DNA of 64,000 nt from Sphingobacterium allocomposti. Its GTDB lineage: Bacteria > Bacteroidota > Bacteroidia > Sphingobacteriales > Sphingobacteriaceae. A model generated the notes under the pieces. The model saw only the letters and a program-made list of their open reading frames with translations, did not search any database and had not been told where the DNA came from. The DNA is taken from positions 99,561 to 163,560 of the forward strand of contig NZ_VNHX01000009.1 of assembly GCF_008124885.1 (NCBI RefSeq), written 5' to 3'. This document shows positions 27,128 to 38,525 of this stretch, one piece after another. The first letter of the stretch is position 1, and the number at the start of each line of letters is the position of its first letter. The position numbers were made by a program, and so were the translations under genes.

Positions 27128-29881
27128 TTACAATTTGGTTTCGCCATAGTGGCCGAATAAATCGTCCAGGTCATCACCCTGATTATCAATGTCCGCATTA
27201 TACGGATATAAAAGTTCCCGATCGTCCACAATACCTAAGATAAGGGCTTCCCCTTTCGGCAATTTCAACTCCTGCGTGCCCGCAGGGAAAGAGTACGTGT
27301 GCACGTCCACCATAGGCATGTATTGGAGGCGTACCGCATTCCTGATCTTGGCCTCGGCCTGCCCGTAATCATTTGCTGTTGCGTCTATTTCCAGAACGGG
27401 CTTCGGCGCAAATACTTTATCTTCGCTATTAAAGTAGCCTACGAGCACCTTGACGGGCTGTGTACACGTGAAACGCAACAACGTCCCTTCCCGCTTCTGC
27501 TTTTCCGAATCAACCTGAACAGCCTGTAACCCCTCAAGCTCGGCCGGTAAGTGCGTAATAACCAGTTCCTGGTCGCGGTATGGCTTGGCTCCCTTTTTCA
27601 GAGAAACCTGCTTTATGCTGCCTTCAAAGACGACGGAAACAGGGAGAAGCACTTTTTCCGTTTTGATACTGTTTCCGGCATTACGGGTTAGCGAATCGAT
27701 AGCGTGCTTAAAATTACGGAGTTCTGCTTCAAAAACCGGCAACATTTCTTCCCAATGCTTGTAGGTAGCGTCCACACCGCGCATAGGTATCTTACGCTGT
27801 TTCGTCTGCATGCTGTTTGCATAAAGATAGCTGTCTTTGGTTAAGTCTACTAATGTACTATATGCCTCCAAACTCTTCTCTAAATCGGGGACAGCCGACT
27901 TCAGGGCTTCAACATTACGCGTATATTTATACGACAGCACCTGTATGGCGGCTTTAACCTTCGCACTGTAATGCGCTGCCAATGCGCTATGGATATACAC
28001 ATCATTTAATACACGTCGCAGCTCATCGGTGTTTCTGGTAGCTTTTCCCATAGACTCCACGAGGTCTACTGCGCGCCGCCCATGTGCTACTATCTCCGCT
28101 GCCACCTGTGTAGGAGTCTCGCCGACATGCGGTTCGCCTTTATACTCCTTTTCCGCGTATTCTATGATCATTTCTCCTTCCGGAGCCTCGGAGTCGTATA
28201 ATAGCGTAAACAGCCCGTACCGATACGGATTGATAAGCTGTGTCATCAACATACCCAGCGACGATGTCTGCCGGTTGCCGTCGGTAATGCCAAAGCGTCT
28301 AAGAATCTTCGGGGAGATTTCGCCTATTTCCTGTAAGGCATTCAGCAAAGAACGTGCGTCCCGCTGTTCCAGGCCAAAGTATCTCTGCAGCTGTTCAGAC
28401 CAGTAATGTTCTTCATCGGCTTTGTCCCGCTCGGCCTTCCAGGCATATCGCCCCCACGCACGATACCACACCCAGTCGCGATCCAGCTGCAACAGCCGCT
28501 CATCAACTTTGTCGGCCGTGTACGGCCAGTCCCAGTACGAAGCCTGCGGATAGACGTGAATACCGTTCGAGAGGTGTATATCGTGCATCGCCACGACACA
28601 CTTCTGAATAAAATCGGGCGCAGCGTAACGAAAAGGTTCCAAATTCGCGAGAATATGTACATTCTGAATATGTACCGTACCAATGTTACCCAGACGCTGG
28701 TGCAACTCGGCCCATTTACCACGCGGCGTATAGGTAGTCAGCGCCTCTCCGTTATATTTGGCCATGGTATAAAGGTTCTTGTAAATCGGCAATGCCTCAG
28801 CCATTACCGCCGGCGCATCTGTGTCGTGAGCCCGCAAGATAACCGGAGGCTCGACATCGCTACCAATAGCCTGCAGCCCGTCTTTCACCCCGGGGAGGAT
28901 CGTTTTCGTGAACCACCGGACGTCGTCCTCTCCTACACCCTCCATCGCCTCTCCCAATGTGATCAGTAATCCAACGTTCGGATATTTCTGGACAAAAGCG
29001 GCAATAGACTGACGTGTATAATCTTCTATCAACGGCGTAATGACGCGATTCCGCTCCTGCGTTTTAAGCCCATGCCTTTCAGCGAAAGGTTTCGGGAGAA
29101 TAATGTTATAAAACATCTGTATCACCCATATACCGCGCTTATTGGCTTCTTCCGTAAGAAAGCGGTACATCTCCTCGTTCTTCGCGAAAGTAGCCTCATC
29201 AACTTCGATAGCATATGGATATTCTTTCAATTTAACCAGAGAAGAGAACGGATGTCCATTCCATAAATACAGCGAGTTGTAGCGGTTTTCCAACATCATA
29301 TCCAGGTAGCGGATCCATAGATCCTTATCGTAGAACCATGGAAACAGCTCCTCCGTATAAGGGTATTCATACACGTCCCTGCCAGGTAAATACTCCGTCT
29401 TCTGCAATCCGATAGCAGTGCCACGCAACACCATCTCCGGCGCGTCAACGAGACTTACCGGCCCCTCGATATCCTGCTGCCTCAGGCGCACTTCTTCACA
29501 CCCATAGAGAACTCCGGTTTCATCTTTACCGATGATAATCAAGGGCGCATTTTTACCTTTTCTGTACAGTAAGAACGACTCTTTCTTTTTCAGCTGCTGC
29601 AGTAGGGCTTCCGGCACATACCGGTCCCAGGACGCGCCGTCCAAAAGTCCGATAATAACGTCGTCCCCGGTGGCCTTACGGTAGGCCGCCGGAAGCGAAG
29701 CCATACGTACCGTCTCTCCTGCAGAAGGCAGTTTTTCTATAGCATAGTCGAAACGGCTTTTGTTGGCAACGCGATCCTCTATAACCAATGTGCGAACAGG
29801 CCTGGCAGTAAGATCTGCCAAGCCCGCCAATACACACAAATAAAATATTACAATATACTTCCCAAAACTATTATTCATCAT
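27128..29881 (-). CDS. Secreted TIM-barrel glycosidase-like protein with GH20/GH67-type N-terminal domain, substrate unknown
   Basis: 917 residues. Signal peptide about 1-26. Residues about 30-145 have the alpha/beta pattern of the small N-terminal domain of GH20 and GH67 enzymes (LIIIGKDETGVLYGCEEVRL). A TIM barrel follows (about 150-480), with the DMMLENRYNSLYLWNGHPF segment typical of GH20/GH67/GH115-like barrels. A candidate acid is E311 (LLITLGEAMEGVGED), and an acid pair lies near PVILRAHDTDAP. A long helical region (about 480-740) and a beta domain close it. I cannot place it in a named GH family. Together with the enzyme block, an alpha-glucuronidase-like or uncommon pectin side-chain activity is possible. 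It is the first gene of the block; 96 bases separate it from the next. Confidence 0.65.
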   Translation of the reverse strand: MMNNSFGKYIVIFYLCVLAGLADLTARPVRTLVIEDRVANKSRFDYAIEKLPSAGETVRMASLPAAYRKATGDDVIIGLLDGASWDRYVPEALLQQLKKKESFLLYRKGKNAPLIIIGKDETGVLYGCEEVRLRQQDIEGPVSLVDAPEMVLRGTAIGLQKTEYLPGRDVYEYPYTEELFPWFYDKDLWIRYLDMMLENRYNSLYLWNGHPFSSLVKLKEYPYAIEVDEATFAKNEEMYRFLTEEANKRGIWVIQMFYNIILPKPFAERHGLKTQERNRVITPLIEDYTRQSIAAFVQKYPNVGLLITLGEAMEGVGEDDVRWFTKTILPGVKDGLQAIGSDVEPPVILRAHDTDAPAVMAEALPIYKNLYTMAKYNGEALTTYTPRGKWAELHQRLGNIGTVHIQNVHILANLEPFRYAAPDFIQKCVVAMHDIHLSNGIHVYPQASYWDWPYTADKVDERLLQLDRDWVWYRAWGRYAWKAERDKADEEHYWSEQLQRYFGLEQRDARSLLNALQEIGEISPKILRRFGITDGNRQTSSLGMLMTQLINPYRYGLFTLLYDSEAPEGEMIIEYAEKEYKGEPHVGETPTQVAAEIVAHGRRAVDLVESMGKATRNTDELRRVLNDVYIHSALAAHYSAKVKAAIQVLSYKYTRNVEALKSAVPDLEKSLEAYSTLVDLTKDSYLYANSMQTKQRKIPMRGVDATYKHWEEMLPVFEAELRNFKHAIDSLTRNAGNSIKTEKVLLPVSVVFEGSIKQVSLKKGAKPYRDQELVITHLPAELEGLQAVQVDSEKQKREGTLLRFTCTQPVKVLVGYFNSEDKVFAPKPVLEIDATANDYGQAEAKIRNAVRLQYMPMVDVHTYSFPAGTQELKLPKGEALILGIVDDRELLYPYNADIDNQGDDLDDLFGHYGETKL

Positions 29882-30758
29882 TACTTAAAGTCCATATCGC
29901 AGCCTTCTAAAAGACGAGACTATCAAAAAAAGAGCAAGCTCCGTGAAACCACAACGCTTATTTATAGCCGCTTATAATGGTTCTTCAAAAAAACAGTTTT
30001 ATACCGTTCCTTTCCTATGTATAATTATCCTTTTACTACAAGATGTTATCATTAGCTGCCGACGGCATAACGATAGGCGACGACACAAGCGAGAATATGC
30101 TATAACTATGCAAGGCCTTGATGGGGGCGTCGCTTATGCCGATCTAACGCTGAGATGGACCCCTTCTCGACAAACAGGATAGCATCAAACCAACACCCAA
30201 CTAACACCGCCCCTTGACCGCCCGGTAGCTGGGTCGGCTTCGGGTCGGCTTCGAGTGGGCTTCGGGTCGGCTTCGGGGCTGACACGAAGCGCACCCAAGG
30301 AAACCCAACGGCCACCCCGAAAAACGGCAGGTAAAAGGGCGAAGAAAGGGCGGTATTGGTTAGGTAAAACCCTGTCCCCTGATCAGCCATACAGTTGTCG
30401 TATGCAACCAAGCAGAGACCAACCTTTGTCACAACAGAAAAAGACTCACGTTGCCTTAAAACACGATGATATAAAAACAGTAAGTGCAAAAAATAGCAAG
30501 CGAAGACGTAAAAATCCTTAAAAAAATATGGTGGCCTCTCAAACCCCATATGCCTACCCGTCACGTACCGCTCAACACTCATTCTCAGATTAAGAGCTCT
30601 ACATCGTCAAGCTTTTGGCGCCGGGAATAAAACCGATTTATAGGAAAACCTGCAAATCTTCTTGCAATTCCGTGATTTATTTTTCAATTTTATCCAATTA
30701 GCGGCGACATCGCTTTTTTTAAACGCTGTTATCCTTTGGATAACCCACTTTTAATTAC
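29882..30758. other. Intergenic region at the border between pectin locus and core genes
   Basis: 877 bases between two genes that diverge. It must hold promoters for both, but I see no complete consensus. It contains the GC-rich 11-base repeats at 30231-30274 and, near 30734, a small TTATCC/GGATAA palindrome just before the plus-strand gene. A 158-codon minus-strand reading frame crosses the repeats but looks non-coding. Confidence 0.45.
30231..30274. repeat. GC-rich 11-bp tandem repeat
   Basis: Four head-to-tail copies of GGGTCGGCTTC (30231, 30242, 30253 with three changes, 30264), followed by a partial copy. The unit length is not a multiple of three, which argues against coding. It is much more GC-rich than its surroundings. 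Confidence 0.8.
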
Positions 30759-31364
30759 ATGAAATTTATGTTAAAACACCATTTGCTATTCGGACTTCTT
30801 TTACTATCGCTTACCGTGTTGGGTCAAAATCGGCCTATGTTGCCCTATGCGATACAAAAGGGAACGTTAAACGATCAGTTCACCAACTTAAGCAACTTGT
30901 CTAGATCACAAGATGCAGACTTTAAGTTGATCCGAAAGACGAATTTAGAGATCATAAGAAAAAATGTAATAGATTCTATATCGCGTTACCAAAAGGAAAT
31001 AGCTGATCTAAAGGCAAATTCTTCATCGTCCGTAAACACCGTTAAAACGTTGCGGGATTCTGTATCCGCACTCGACACACAGCTGCAGGCCGAAAGACAA
31101 AAGACAGACAGCATCTCATTTTTAGGCATCGCCTTTTCAAAAGGTACCTATCATACCATCGTATGGGCATTGATTATTGTTTTGGCCATTGCCTTCTTAG
31201 CCACGCTGGCGTCATTCAGAAAGGCGAAGGTCGATACGAATGAACACAAAAAGACGACAGAAGAACTGCAGGAGGAACTGCAGACATTACGTAAGAAATC
31301 GATGGAAAAAGAGCAGATATTAAAGCGGCAGCTGCTCGACGAACAGATGAAACGGAATTCTTAA
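30759..31364 (+). CDS. Membrane-anchored coiled-coil protein, function unknown
   Basis: 201 residues. Hydrophobic N-terminal signal (about 5-22, ending LGQ), then a helical region rich in charged residues (about 55-115, including SRYQKEIADLKANSSSSV), one clear membrane segment (about 131-151, YHTIVWALIIVLAIAFLATL) and a second coiled coil (about 160-200). After signal cleavage the first helix would lie in the periplasm and the second in the cytoplasm. I do not recognise a named family. It stands alone, with a strong terminator 19 bases after the stop, and the next gene has its own promoter. A role in linking cell-envelope and cytoplasmic parts would be only a guess. Confidence 0.75.
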   Translation: MKFMLKHHLLFGLLLLSLTVLGQNRPMLPYAIQKGTLNDQFTNLSNLSRSQDADFKLIRKTNLEIIRKNVIDSISRYQKEIADLKANSSSSVNTVKTLRDSVSALDTQLQAERQKTDSISFLGIAFSKGTYHTIVWALIIVLAIAFLATLASFRKAKVDTNEHKKTTEELQEELQTLRKKSMEKEQILKRQLLDEQMKRNS

Positions 31365-31382
31365 ACCTTATCATAATATCCC

Positions 31383-31413
31383 AAGAAGTTTGCTCCGGCA
31401 AACTTCTTTTTTT
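31383..31413 (+). terminator. Rho-independent terminator after coiled-coil gene
   Basis: An 11-base perfect stem (AAGAAGTTTGC / GCAAACTTCTT) with a TCCG loop is followed by a run of T. It is 18 bases after the stop codon. Confidence 0.9.
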
Positions 31414-31524
31414 ACCGGCTTGTATATACGCTAGATGAGACAGATCCGCCATCATCTTCTGAATGGTTGGAAATCTCATGTCATACGAAGAAATATAAAA
31501 AAAGCAATTATTATGAATAAGCGT

Positions 31525-31555
31525 TTTGCTTTTAAATAGATATAACTTATTTTTG
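31525..31555 (+). promoter_or_regulatory. Bacteroidota-type promoter of atpD-atpC
   Basis: TTTG at 31525-31528 and TATTTTTG at 31548-31555 with exactly 19 bases between them, a full match to the known TTTG-N19-TAnnTTTG consensus of the primary sigma factor in this phylum. Transcription would start near 31562, about 60 bases before the atpD ATG. Confidence 0.75.
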
Positions 31556-31604
31556 CATTCCAAAATCCAGGTGTTAAAGCCATCTGTTTTAAATTGATTA
31601 ATAA

Positions 31605-33125
<1,521 letters not shown>

Positions 33126-33220
33126 TTAGATGTAGACATAAGATATGAGATAGTAGACGTTTTTACTATCTCATATCTATCCTCAAAAGACAAGGTCTAA
33201 ATCTAATGTCTATCATCTAA
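33126..33220 (+). repeat. Two-level inverted repeat between atpD and atpC
   Basis: Inner arms 33141-33155 and 33164-33178 are perfectly complementary over 15 bases (AGATATGAGATAGTA) around an 8-base loop. Outer arms 33126-33139 and 33206-33220 pair over 14 bases with a single bulge. The left side reads as a 6-7-base word (AGATGT, AGACATA, AGATATG, AGATAGT) in tandem. There is no T run directly after it, and atpC follows in 12 bases, so it more likely tunes the mRNA between the two genes than ends it. Confidence 0.85.
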
Positions 33221-33232
33221 AATATAAACAAA

Positions 33233-33481
33233 ATGAAATTAACAATCATTACTCCAGATAAACTAGCATACGACGGCGATGTTACGGCAGTAACGGTGCC
33301 AGGTAGCGCGGGTTCTTTCCAGATTTTAAAGGACCATGCTCCGATTGTGTCTACTTTAGAGGATGGGAAGGTCATTATTCAAGGTGCCGAAGGCGTCGTG
33401 ACACTGGTCATTAAAGGCGGGGTCGTGGAAGCAAAGGACAACAACGTTACCGTTTTAGCCGAAGGAATCATCGAAGAATAA
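33233..33481 (+). CDS. atpC: ATP synthase F1 subunit epsilon, short form
   Basis: 82 residues, about 50 shorter than the E. coli protein. Only the N-terminal beta-sandwich (for example ITPDKLAYDGDVTAVTVPGS and LEDGKVIIQ) is present; the C-terminal two-helix domain that inhibits ATP hydrolysis is missing. Short epsilon subunits are known in Bacteroidota. It joins the central stalk to the c-ring. Co-transcribed with atpD; a terminator follows 20 bases after the stop. Confidence 0.95.
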   Translation: MKLTIITPDKLAYDGDVTAVTVPGSAGSFQILKDHAPIVSTLEDGKVIIQGAEGVVTLVIKGGVVEAKDNNVTVLAEGIIEE

Positions 33482-33500
33482 CTGAGAAAGATATAACGTA

Positions 33501-33538
33501 AGAGCCCTTAAGACTTCCATGTTTTAAGGGCTTTTTTT
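33501..33538 (+). terminator. Rho-independent terminator after atpC
   Basis: AGCCCTTAA at 33503-33511 pairs with TTAAGGGCT at 33524-33532 and is followed by seven T. Confidence 0.9.
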
Positions 33539-34122
33539 ATAGATATAGATGGCGCCGTGAGGGGAGCAGATTTCTGTTGGACTGACCGGCCCCCTACTGC
33601 TTGGGAAGCCGAAGAAAACATCAAATAAACCGCTAAATTCTGACCCGCTTTCTTTGACATTTTTTTAAAGTTTTTCAGACAAAACGTCGATTTTAGGAAG
33701 AATTTTGACTATTTATAGAAACACATCCGTTTTTATCGAATATACCGATTCTAATTTTAGTCTACCAAGCGTAAAATTTTATTTCGACACACCTATAAAT
33801 TATAAAACAAAACTACATAAAAACGATTTTGTCGAAATAAAAAACTTTTTAAAAATACTTTGTTTTGCTATTGTAAAGAATTTCGATTAGGGCTAACTTA
33901 ACAGAAGTGAAAATCATCGATGTTCACTCTTGAGGGAAAAAGGAACACGACAGAAAATCCGTTATTGAAAAAAGAGCTGTTGCGAGGTACAAAGCAATCT
34001 TCTTTTTTCGTTGTCAGATCACCGTCGTGCTTCTTCATAATGACGACAACGGGCTTATCCGGAATCTGTCGTGTACCTGAAGGGAACAGAACAAAAACTA
34101 GAGGACAAAATCAGCTTTTCAT
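33539..34122. promoter_or_regulatory. Leader and promoter region of the ilv-leu cluster
   Basis: 584 bases before ilvE. Very AT-rich from 33650 to 33900, more mixed after. It should hold the cluster promoter, but no clean consensus pair was found. A hairpin can form from CGTTGTC (34009-34015) and GACAACG (34045-34051), but there is no T run. I looked for a leader peptide rich in Ile, Leu and Val codons and saw none. A 61-codon frame at 33705 is not supported. Confidence 0.4.
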
Positions 34123-35013
34123 ATGCAGTACTATAATCAGGATACGTACATCTACTTAAACGGAGATTTCGTAAAGGCAGCCAGCGCAGGCATCGATCTG
34201 TTTGGCCAGTCTCTCCATTATGGATACGGCGCTTTTGAAGGTCTTAGAGCGTATAGCACACACCATGGGACCCGTATCTTTAAAGCTGAGGAACATTTCG
34301 CACGCTTACAGCGATCGTGCGAAGCCATCAATCTTCCTTATGAGTGGCATAATCCCCATCTCATAAGCCGAACTTATGAGTTGTTGGAAAAGAACAACCT
34401 TCGTGCGGCATATATCCGCCCGTTGGTGTTTTCAGGATCGAATATGCACCTGACTCCGGCAACATCTTCCAATATCGTCATTGCGGCCTGGGAATGGGGG
34501 CCCTATCTGGGCCAAAACCTACTCCGTGTATGTACCTCTGCCATACAACGGCCCACACCACAATCCTTTCCAATCGGAGCCAAGGTATCGGGGCAGTACA
34601 TCAATGCGATTTTAGCATCCAGCGATGCGATCAAACGGGGGTACGACGAAGCTCTATTGCTGGATCAATACGGTTTCGTGGCGCAGGCAGCCAGCGAAAA
34701 TCTTTTTATCGAGAAGGACTCAAAACTCTATACACCTCCCCTAGCCGACGTATTTCCGGGCATCACACGACAAACGGTAATCGAGTTGTGCAAGGAGCTG
34801 CATGTCGACGTCGTAGAGCAAAAACTTACGATACAGGATATACTCCAGGCCGACAGCGCATTCTTGAGCGGAACGGCGGCCGGAATCATCGGCATCAAAG
34901 AGGTTGACGGCGTGGCCTACCAAGAGGATTGGGAACATACCATAGGCGCATCTATCCAAAGAAAATATAAAAAATTAGTATTAGAAGAAGAGAATTATGA
35001 AGTCATCATCTGA
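34123..35013 (+). CDS. ilvE: Branched-chain amino acid aminotransferase
   Basis: 296 residues, typical. Fold-type IV PLP enzyme that makes leucine, isoleucine and valine from their keto acids with glutamate. The PLP lysine is probably K154 in [11 protein letters not shown]; the family patterns [14 protein letters not shown] (32-45) and QAASENLFI are clear. It starts at the ATG at 34123 after a long leader, and is the first gene of the branched-chain cluster. It overlaps ilvD by 17 bases. Confidence 0.97.
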   Translation: MQYYNQDTYIYLNGDFVKAASAGIDLFGQSLHYGYGAFEGLRAYSTHHGTRIFKAEEHFARLQRSCEAINLPYEWHNPHLISRTYELLEKNNLRAAYIRPLVFSGSNMHLTPATSSNIVIAAWEWGPYLGQNLLRVCTSAIQRPTPQSFPIGAKVSGQYINAILASSDAIKRGYDEALLLDQYGFVAQAASENLFIEKDSKLYTPPLADVFPGITRQTVIELCKELHVDVVEQKLTIQDILQADSAFLSGTAAGIIGIKEVDGVAYQEDWEHTIGASIQRKYKKLVLEEENYEVII

Positions 35014-36697
35014 CACAGAAAAGGTATTGAATAAGTATAGCCGCATCTTTACGCAGGACGAAACGCAGCCTGCCGCGAAAGCCATGCTCTATGGTATTGG
35101 CTTAACGGATGCCGACATGGACAAAGCACAAGTAGGTATAGCCAGCATGGGATATGACGGAAATACCTGTAACATGCACCTGAATGATCTGGCCCAAGTG
35201 GTCAAAAAAAGTGTATGGGATAACGGCTTGGTTGGCCTTACGTTTGGTACCATCGGCGTCAGCGACGGAATGAGCAACGGTACCGACGGAATGCGCTACT
35301 CACTGGTATCGCGTGATGTTATTGCAGACAGCATCGAGACCATCTGTGGCGGTCAATATTACGATGGTTTAATTGCGATCCCCGGATGCGACAAAAACAT
35401 GCCCGGCGCCGTCATGGCCATGGGACGTCTAAACCGTCCTTCTATCATGGTGTATGGTGGTACGATAGCCCCTGGCTACTACAAGGGTCAGGAACTAAAT
35501 ATTGTATCTGCGTTCGAAGCGTTGGGTCAGCGTCTATGCGGCAACCTTTCGGACGAAGACTATGAAGGTATTATTAAACATACCTGCCCCGGCGCAGGAG
35601 CCTGCGGTGGGATGTATACTGCAAATACAATGGCCTCGGCACTCGAAGCGCTGGGCATGAGCCTCCCATACTCATCGTCTAACCCGGCAACATCGGATGC
35701 AAAAAAAACCGAGTGTGAGGAAGCCGGCAAATACATCCGCATTTTATTAGAGAAAGACATCAAGCCTTCAGACATCATGACTCCCAAGGCGTTTGAAAAT
35801 GCGCTTCGTACGATCATTGTACTTGGGGGAAGTACCAACGCTGTGCTGCACTTTATCGCTATCGGAAAGTCCATCGGCGTTAACATCACACAGGATGACT
35901 TCCAGCGCATGTCCGATATTACGCCCGTACTTGCGGACTTCAAACCGTCGGGGAAATACCTCATGCAGGATCTACACCAATATGGCGGCACGCCGGCAGT
36001 CATGCGCTATCTGCTCGACGAAGGCCTATTACACGGAGATTGCCTAACAGTTACAGGTAAAACGGTAGCCGAAAACCTCGAAAATGTAAAATCGATCATG
36101 GACTATAACCAGCCTATTGTTCAGCCGCTGAACAATCCTGTTAAGTCAACCGGCCACTTACAGATCTTATATGGCAACCTGGCCGAAAAGGGCTCGGTTG
36201 CGAAGATATCGGGGAAAGAAGGTGAAAAATTTACAGGCCCCGCCCGCGTTTTCGACGGAGAGCATGAACTGGTGGCTGGTGTATCGTCCGGCAGGATCAA
36301 GCCAGGCGACGTTGTGGTCATCAAAAACGCAGGCCCTGTTGGTGCGCCGGGAATGCCGGAAATGTTGAAGCCCACCTCGCTGATCATCGGTGCGGGCCTG
36401 GGTAAATCAGTAGCACTGATTACGGACGGCCGGTTCTCAGGCGGTACGCATGGCTTCGTCGTTGGCCACATTACTCCTGAAGCATATGCAGGAGGTCTTA
36501 TCGGCCTGGTCGAGGACGACGACATCATCGAAATTGATGCTGTTAACAACACGCTGAACTTACACGTTGACGAAGCGACCATTGCACAGCGCCGCGCGAA
36601 CTGGGTAAAACCGGCATTGAAAGTCACTAAAGGGGTGTTGTACAAATACGCCAAAACAGTGGCCGACGCATCGGAGGGATGTGTAACAGATATTTAA
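34997..36697 (+). CDS. ilvD: Dihydroxy-acid dehydratase
   Basis: 566 residues. It dehydrates dihydroxy acids to the keto acids of valine and isoleucine. The three expected iron-sulfur cysteines are C58 (GNTCNMH), C131 (GCDKNMPG) and C203 ([15 protein letters not shown]). The C-terminal part has the conserved [17 protein letters not shown]. The ATG at 34997, 17 bases inside ilvE, is the only reasonable start (the next Met is residue 30), so the two are translationally coupled. An A-rich/T-rich inverted repeat separates it from ilvB. Confidence 0.98.
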   Translation: MKSSSDTEKVLNKYSRIFTQDETQPAAKAMLYGIGLTDADMDKAQVGIASMGYDGNTCNMHLNDLAQVVKKSVWDNGLVGLTFGTIGVSDGMSNGTDGMRYSLVSRDVIADSIETICGGQYYDGLIAIPGCDKNMPGAVMAMGRLNRPSIMVYGGTIAPGYYKGQELNIVSAFEALGQRLCGNLSDEDYEGIIKHTCPGAGACGGMYTANTMASALEALGMSLPYSSSNPATSDAKKTECEEAGKYIRILLEKDIKPSDIMTPKAFENALRTIIVLGGSTNAVLHFIAIGKSIGVNITQDDFQRMSDITPVLADFKPSGKYLMQDLHQYGGTPAVMRYLLDEGLLHGDCLTVTGKTVAENLENVKSIMDYNQPIVQPLNNPVKSTGHLQILYGNLAEKGSVAKISGKEGEKFTGPARVFDGEHELVAGVSSGRIKPGDVVVIKNAGPVGAPGMPEMLKPTSLIIGAGLGKSVALITDGRFSGGTHGFVVGHITPEAYAGGLIGLVEDDDIIEIDAVNNTLNLHVDEATIAQRRANWVKPALKVTKGVLYKYAKTVADASEGCVTDI

Positions 36698-36778
36698 AAT
36701 TAAAAAGGAAAATTAAAATTTAAAAAAGTAACACGTCATCTCGGTTTTTGACTTTTTACTTTTAACTTTTGACTTTAA
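36694..36778 (+). repeat. A-rich/T-rich inverted repeat between ilvD and ilvB
   Basis: The left arm (36694-36728, containing AAAATTAAAAAGG) and the right arm (36744-36778, a run of TTTTGAC/TTTTTAC/TTTTAAC words of 7 bases) are complementary at about 25 of 34 ungapped positions, with a 15-base loop. The left arm begins within the ilvD stop and the right arm ends just before the ilvB ATG, so the hairpin fills the whole spacer. Confidence 0.75.
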
Positions 36779-36782
36779 CAAA

Positions 36783-38525
36783 ATGAATACACTGGAAAAA
36801 ACGGAATTAGAGCCTAAGCAAAAAACCACCACGATGACCCAACTTAGTGGATCACAGGCGGTATTGGAGGCTTTAATCCATGAAGGAGTAGACACCGTGT
36901 TCGGCTATCCAGGAGGTGCGATTATGCCCATCTACGATGCGTTGTACGACTACAACGATAAGTTGACGCACATCCTCGTGCGGCACGAACAAGGGGGTAT
37001 CCATGCCGCGCAGGGATATGCGCGGACGTCGGGCCGGGTCGGTGTGGCTTTTGCTACAAGTGGTCCAGGTGCTACCAACCTGGTTACCGGTCTAGCTGAC
37101 GCCATGATTGATAGCAATCCTATTGTTTGCATCACAGGACAGGTCTTTGCCTCCCTGCTGGGAACAGATGCCTTTCAGGAAACAGACGTCGTCAATATCA
37201 CAACCCCCGTCACCAAATGGAACTACCAGGTGACCGACGCTACTGAAATACCCAGTGTATTGGCAAAAGCTTTCTATATAGCAAGAACAGGCCGGCCAGG
37301 GCCTGTCCTGATCGACATCACCAAAAATGCGCAGTTGCAGCTGTTCGACTACGAAGGCTACAAGAAATGTGATCATATCCGCAGCTATAGACCTAAGCCG
37401 ATTGTGCGAAAGGAATATATTGAGGAAGCTGCAGCGATCATTAACGAAGCGAAAAAACCATTCGTTCTATTCGGCCAGGGGGTAATTCTAGGGAGAGCCG
37501 AAGATGATTTCAGGAAATTCATCGAGAAAGGCGGATTTCCGGCGGCTTCTACCGTTATGGGGCTAAGCGCATTGGAAACAGATCACCCGCAGCACGTCGG
37601 GATGCTAGGCATGCACGGCAACTATGCACCCAATGTCATGACCAACGAATGCGACGTGTTAATCGCTGTGGGCATGCGCTTCGACGACCGCGTTACCGGA
37701 CGTCTTGATAAATATGCAAAACAAGCGAAGGTTGTCCACTTAGACATCGACCCTGCAGAAATAGACAAAAACGTAAAAACCACAGTGCCCGTCTGGGGCG
37801 ACTGTAAGGAGACGTTGCCGCTTTTAACCGACCTGATCGAGAAGAAAGATCACAGCGCGTGGCTGTCCCAGTTCCGGGAACTGGAAAAAGAAGAGATCAA
37901 AGAGGTAATCTACGACGAGCTGAACCCAACATCTGATATCATGACCATGGGCGAGGTGGTCCGTGTCTTAAACGAATTGACCGGTGGAAATGCGATTATC
38001 GTGACCGACGTTGGTCAGCACCAGATGGTGGCGTGCCGGTATGCGAAATTTAACCGCTCCAAGTCCAATGTCACGTCAGGCGGCCTGGGCACCATGGGCT
38101 TTGGTCTACCGGCGGCAATCGGAGCATGGTATGGCGCTCCCGACCGCGACGTAATCGCCATTATCGGAGACGGAGGCATCCAGATGACTATCCAGGAGCT
38201 GGGCACCATCATGCAGTTCGGTGCTAAAGTCAAGATACTGATTCTGAACAACGAGTTTTTGGGCATGGTAAGACAGTGGCAACAGCTGTTCCATGACAAG
38301 CGCTACTCGTTCGTCAATATCACCAGTCCTGACTTTGTCGCCGTAGCAAAAGGCTATTACATTGAGGGTAACAAGATTTCTGAGCGGAAAGATTTACATC
38401 ATGCGCTGAAAACGATGCTTGAACACGACGGAGCTTACCTATTAGAGGTGATGGTAGGGAAAGAAAATAATGTATTCCCTATGGTTGCACAAGGAACATC
38501 TGTATCGGAGATACGTTTGAAGTAA
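36783..38525 (+). CDS. ilvB: Acetolactate synthase, large (catalytic) subunit
   Basis: 580 residues. Thiamine diphosphate enzyme that joins pyruvate with pyruvate or 2-ketobutyrate, the first common step of valine and isoleucine synthesis. Visible: the catalytic glutamate E69 (LVRHEQGGIHAAQGYAR), the FAD/middle domain and the ThDP motif beginning GDGGIQMTIQELGT. An internal ATG at codon 18 (MTQLSGSQAV) could be the true start, since many relatives begin there. Its regulatory subunit gene ilvN does not follow directly: an S23 gene in a hairpin lies between (38523-38967). Confidence 0.98.
   Translation: MNTLEKTELEPKQKTTTMTQLSGSQAVLEALIHEGVDTVFGYPGGAIMPIYDALYDYNDKLTHILVRHEQGGIHAAQGYARTSGRVGVAFATSGPGATNLVTGLADAMIDSNPIVCITGQVFASLLGTDAFQETDVVNITTPVTKWNYQVTDATEIPSVLAKAFYIARTGRPGPVLIDITKNAQLQLFDYEGYKKCDHIRSYRPKPIVRKEYIEEAAAIINEAKKPFVLFGQGVILGRAEDDFRKFIEKGGFPAASTVMGLSALETDHPQHVGMLGMHGNYAPNVMTNECDVLIAVGMRFDDRVTGRLDKYAKQAKVVHLDIDPAEIDKNVKTTVPVWGDCKETLPLLTDLIEKKDHSAWLSQFRELEKEEIKEVIYDELNPTSDIMTMGEVVRVLNELTGGNAIIVTDVGQHQMVACRYAKFNRSKSNVTSGGLGTMGFGLPAAIGAWYGAPDRDVIAIIGDGGIQMTIQELGTIMQFGAKVKILILNNEFLGMVRQWQQLFHDKRYSFVNITSPDFVAVAKGYYIEGNKISERKDLHHALKTMLEHDGAYLLEVMVGKENNVFPMVAQGTSVSEIRLK

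Noticed and set aside
30106..30582. 158-codon minus-strand reading frame across the GC-rich repeat
   Set aside because: It contains 11-base repeats that do not keep frame, has no recognisable domain and lies in a likely promoter region.
33705..33890. 61-codon AT-rich frame before ilvE
   Set aside because: Composition is that of AT-rich non-coding DNA and nothing in it suggests a protein family.
33541..34122. Leader-peptide attenuator for the ilv-leu cluster
   Set aside because: No short frame rich in Ile, Leu or Val codons precedes a terminator.
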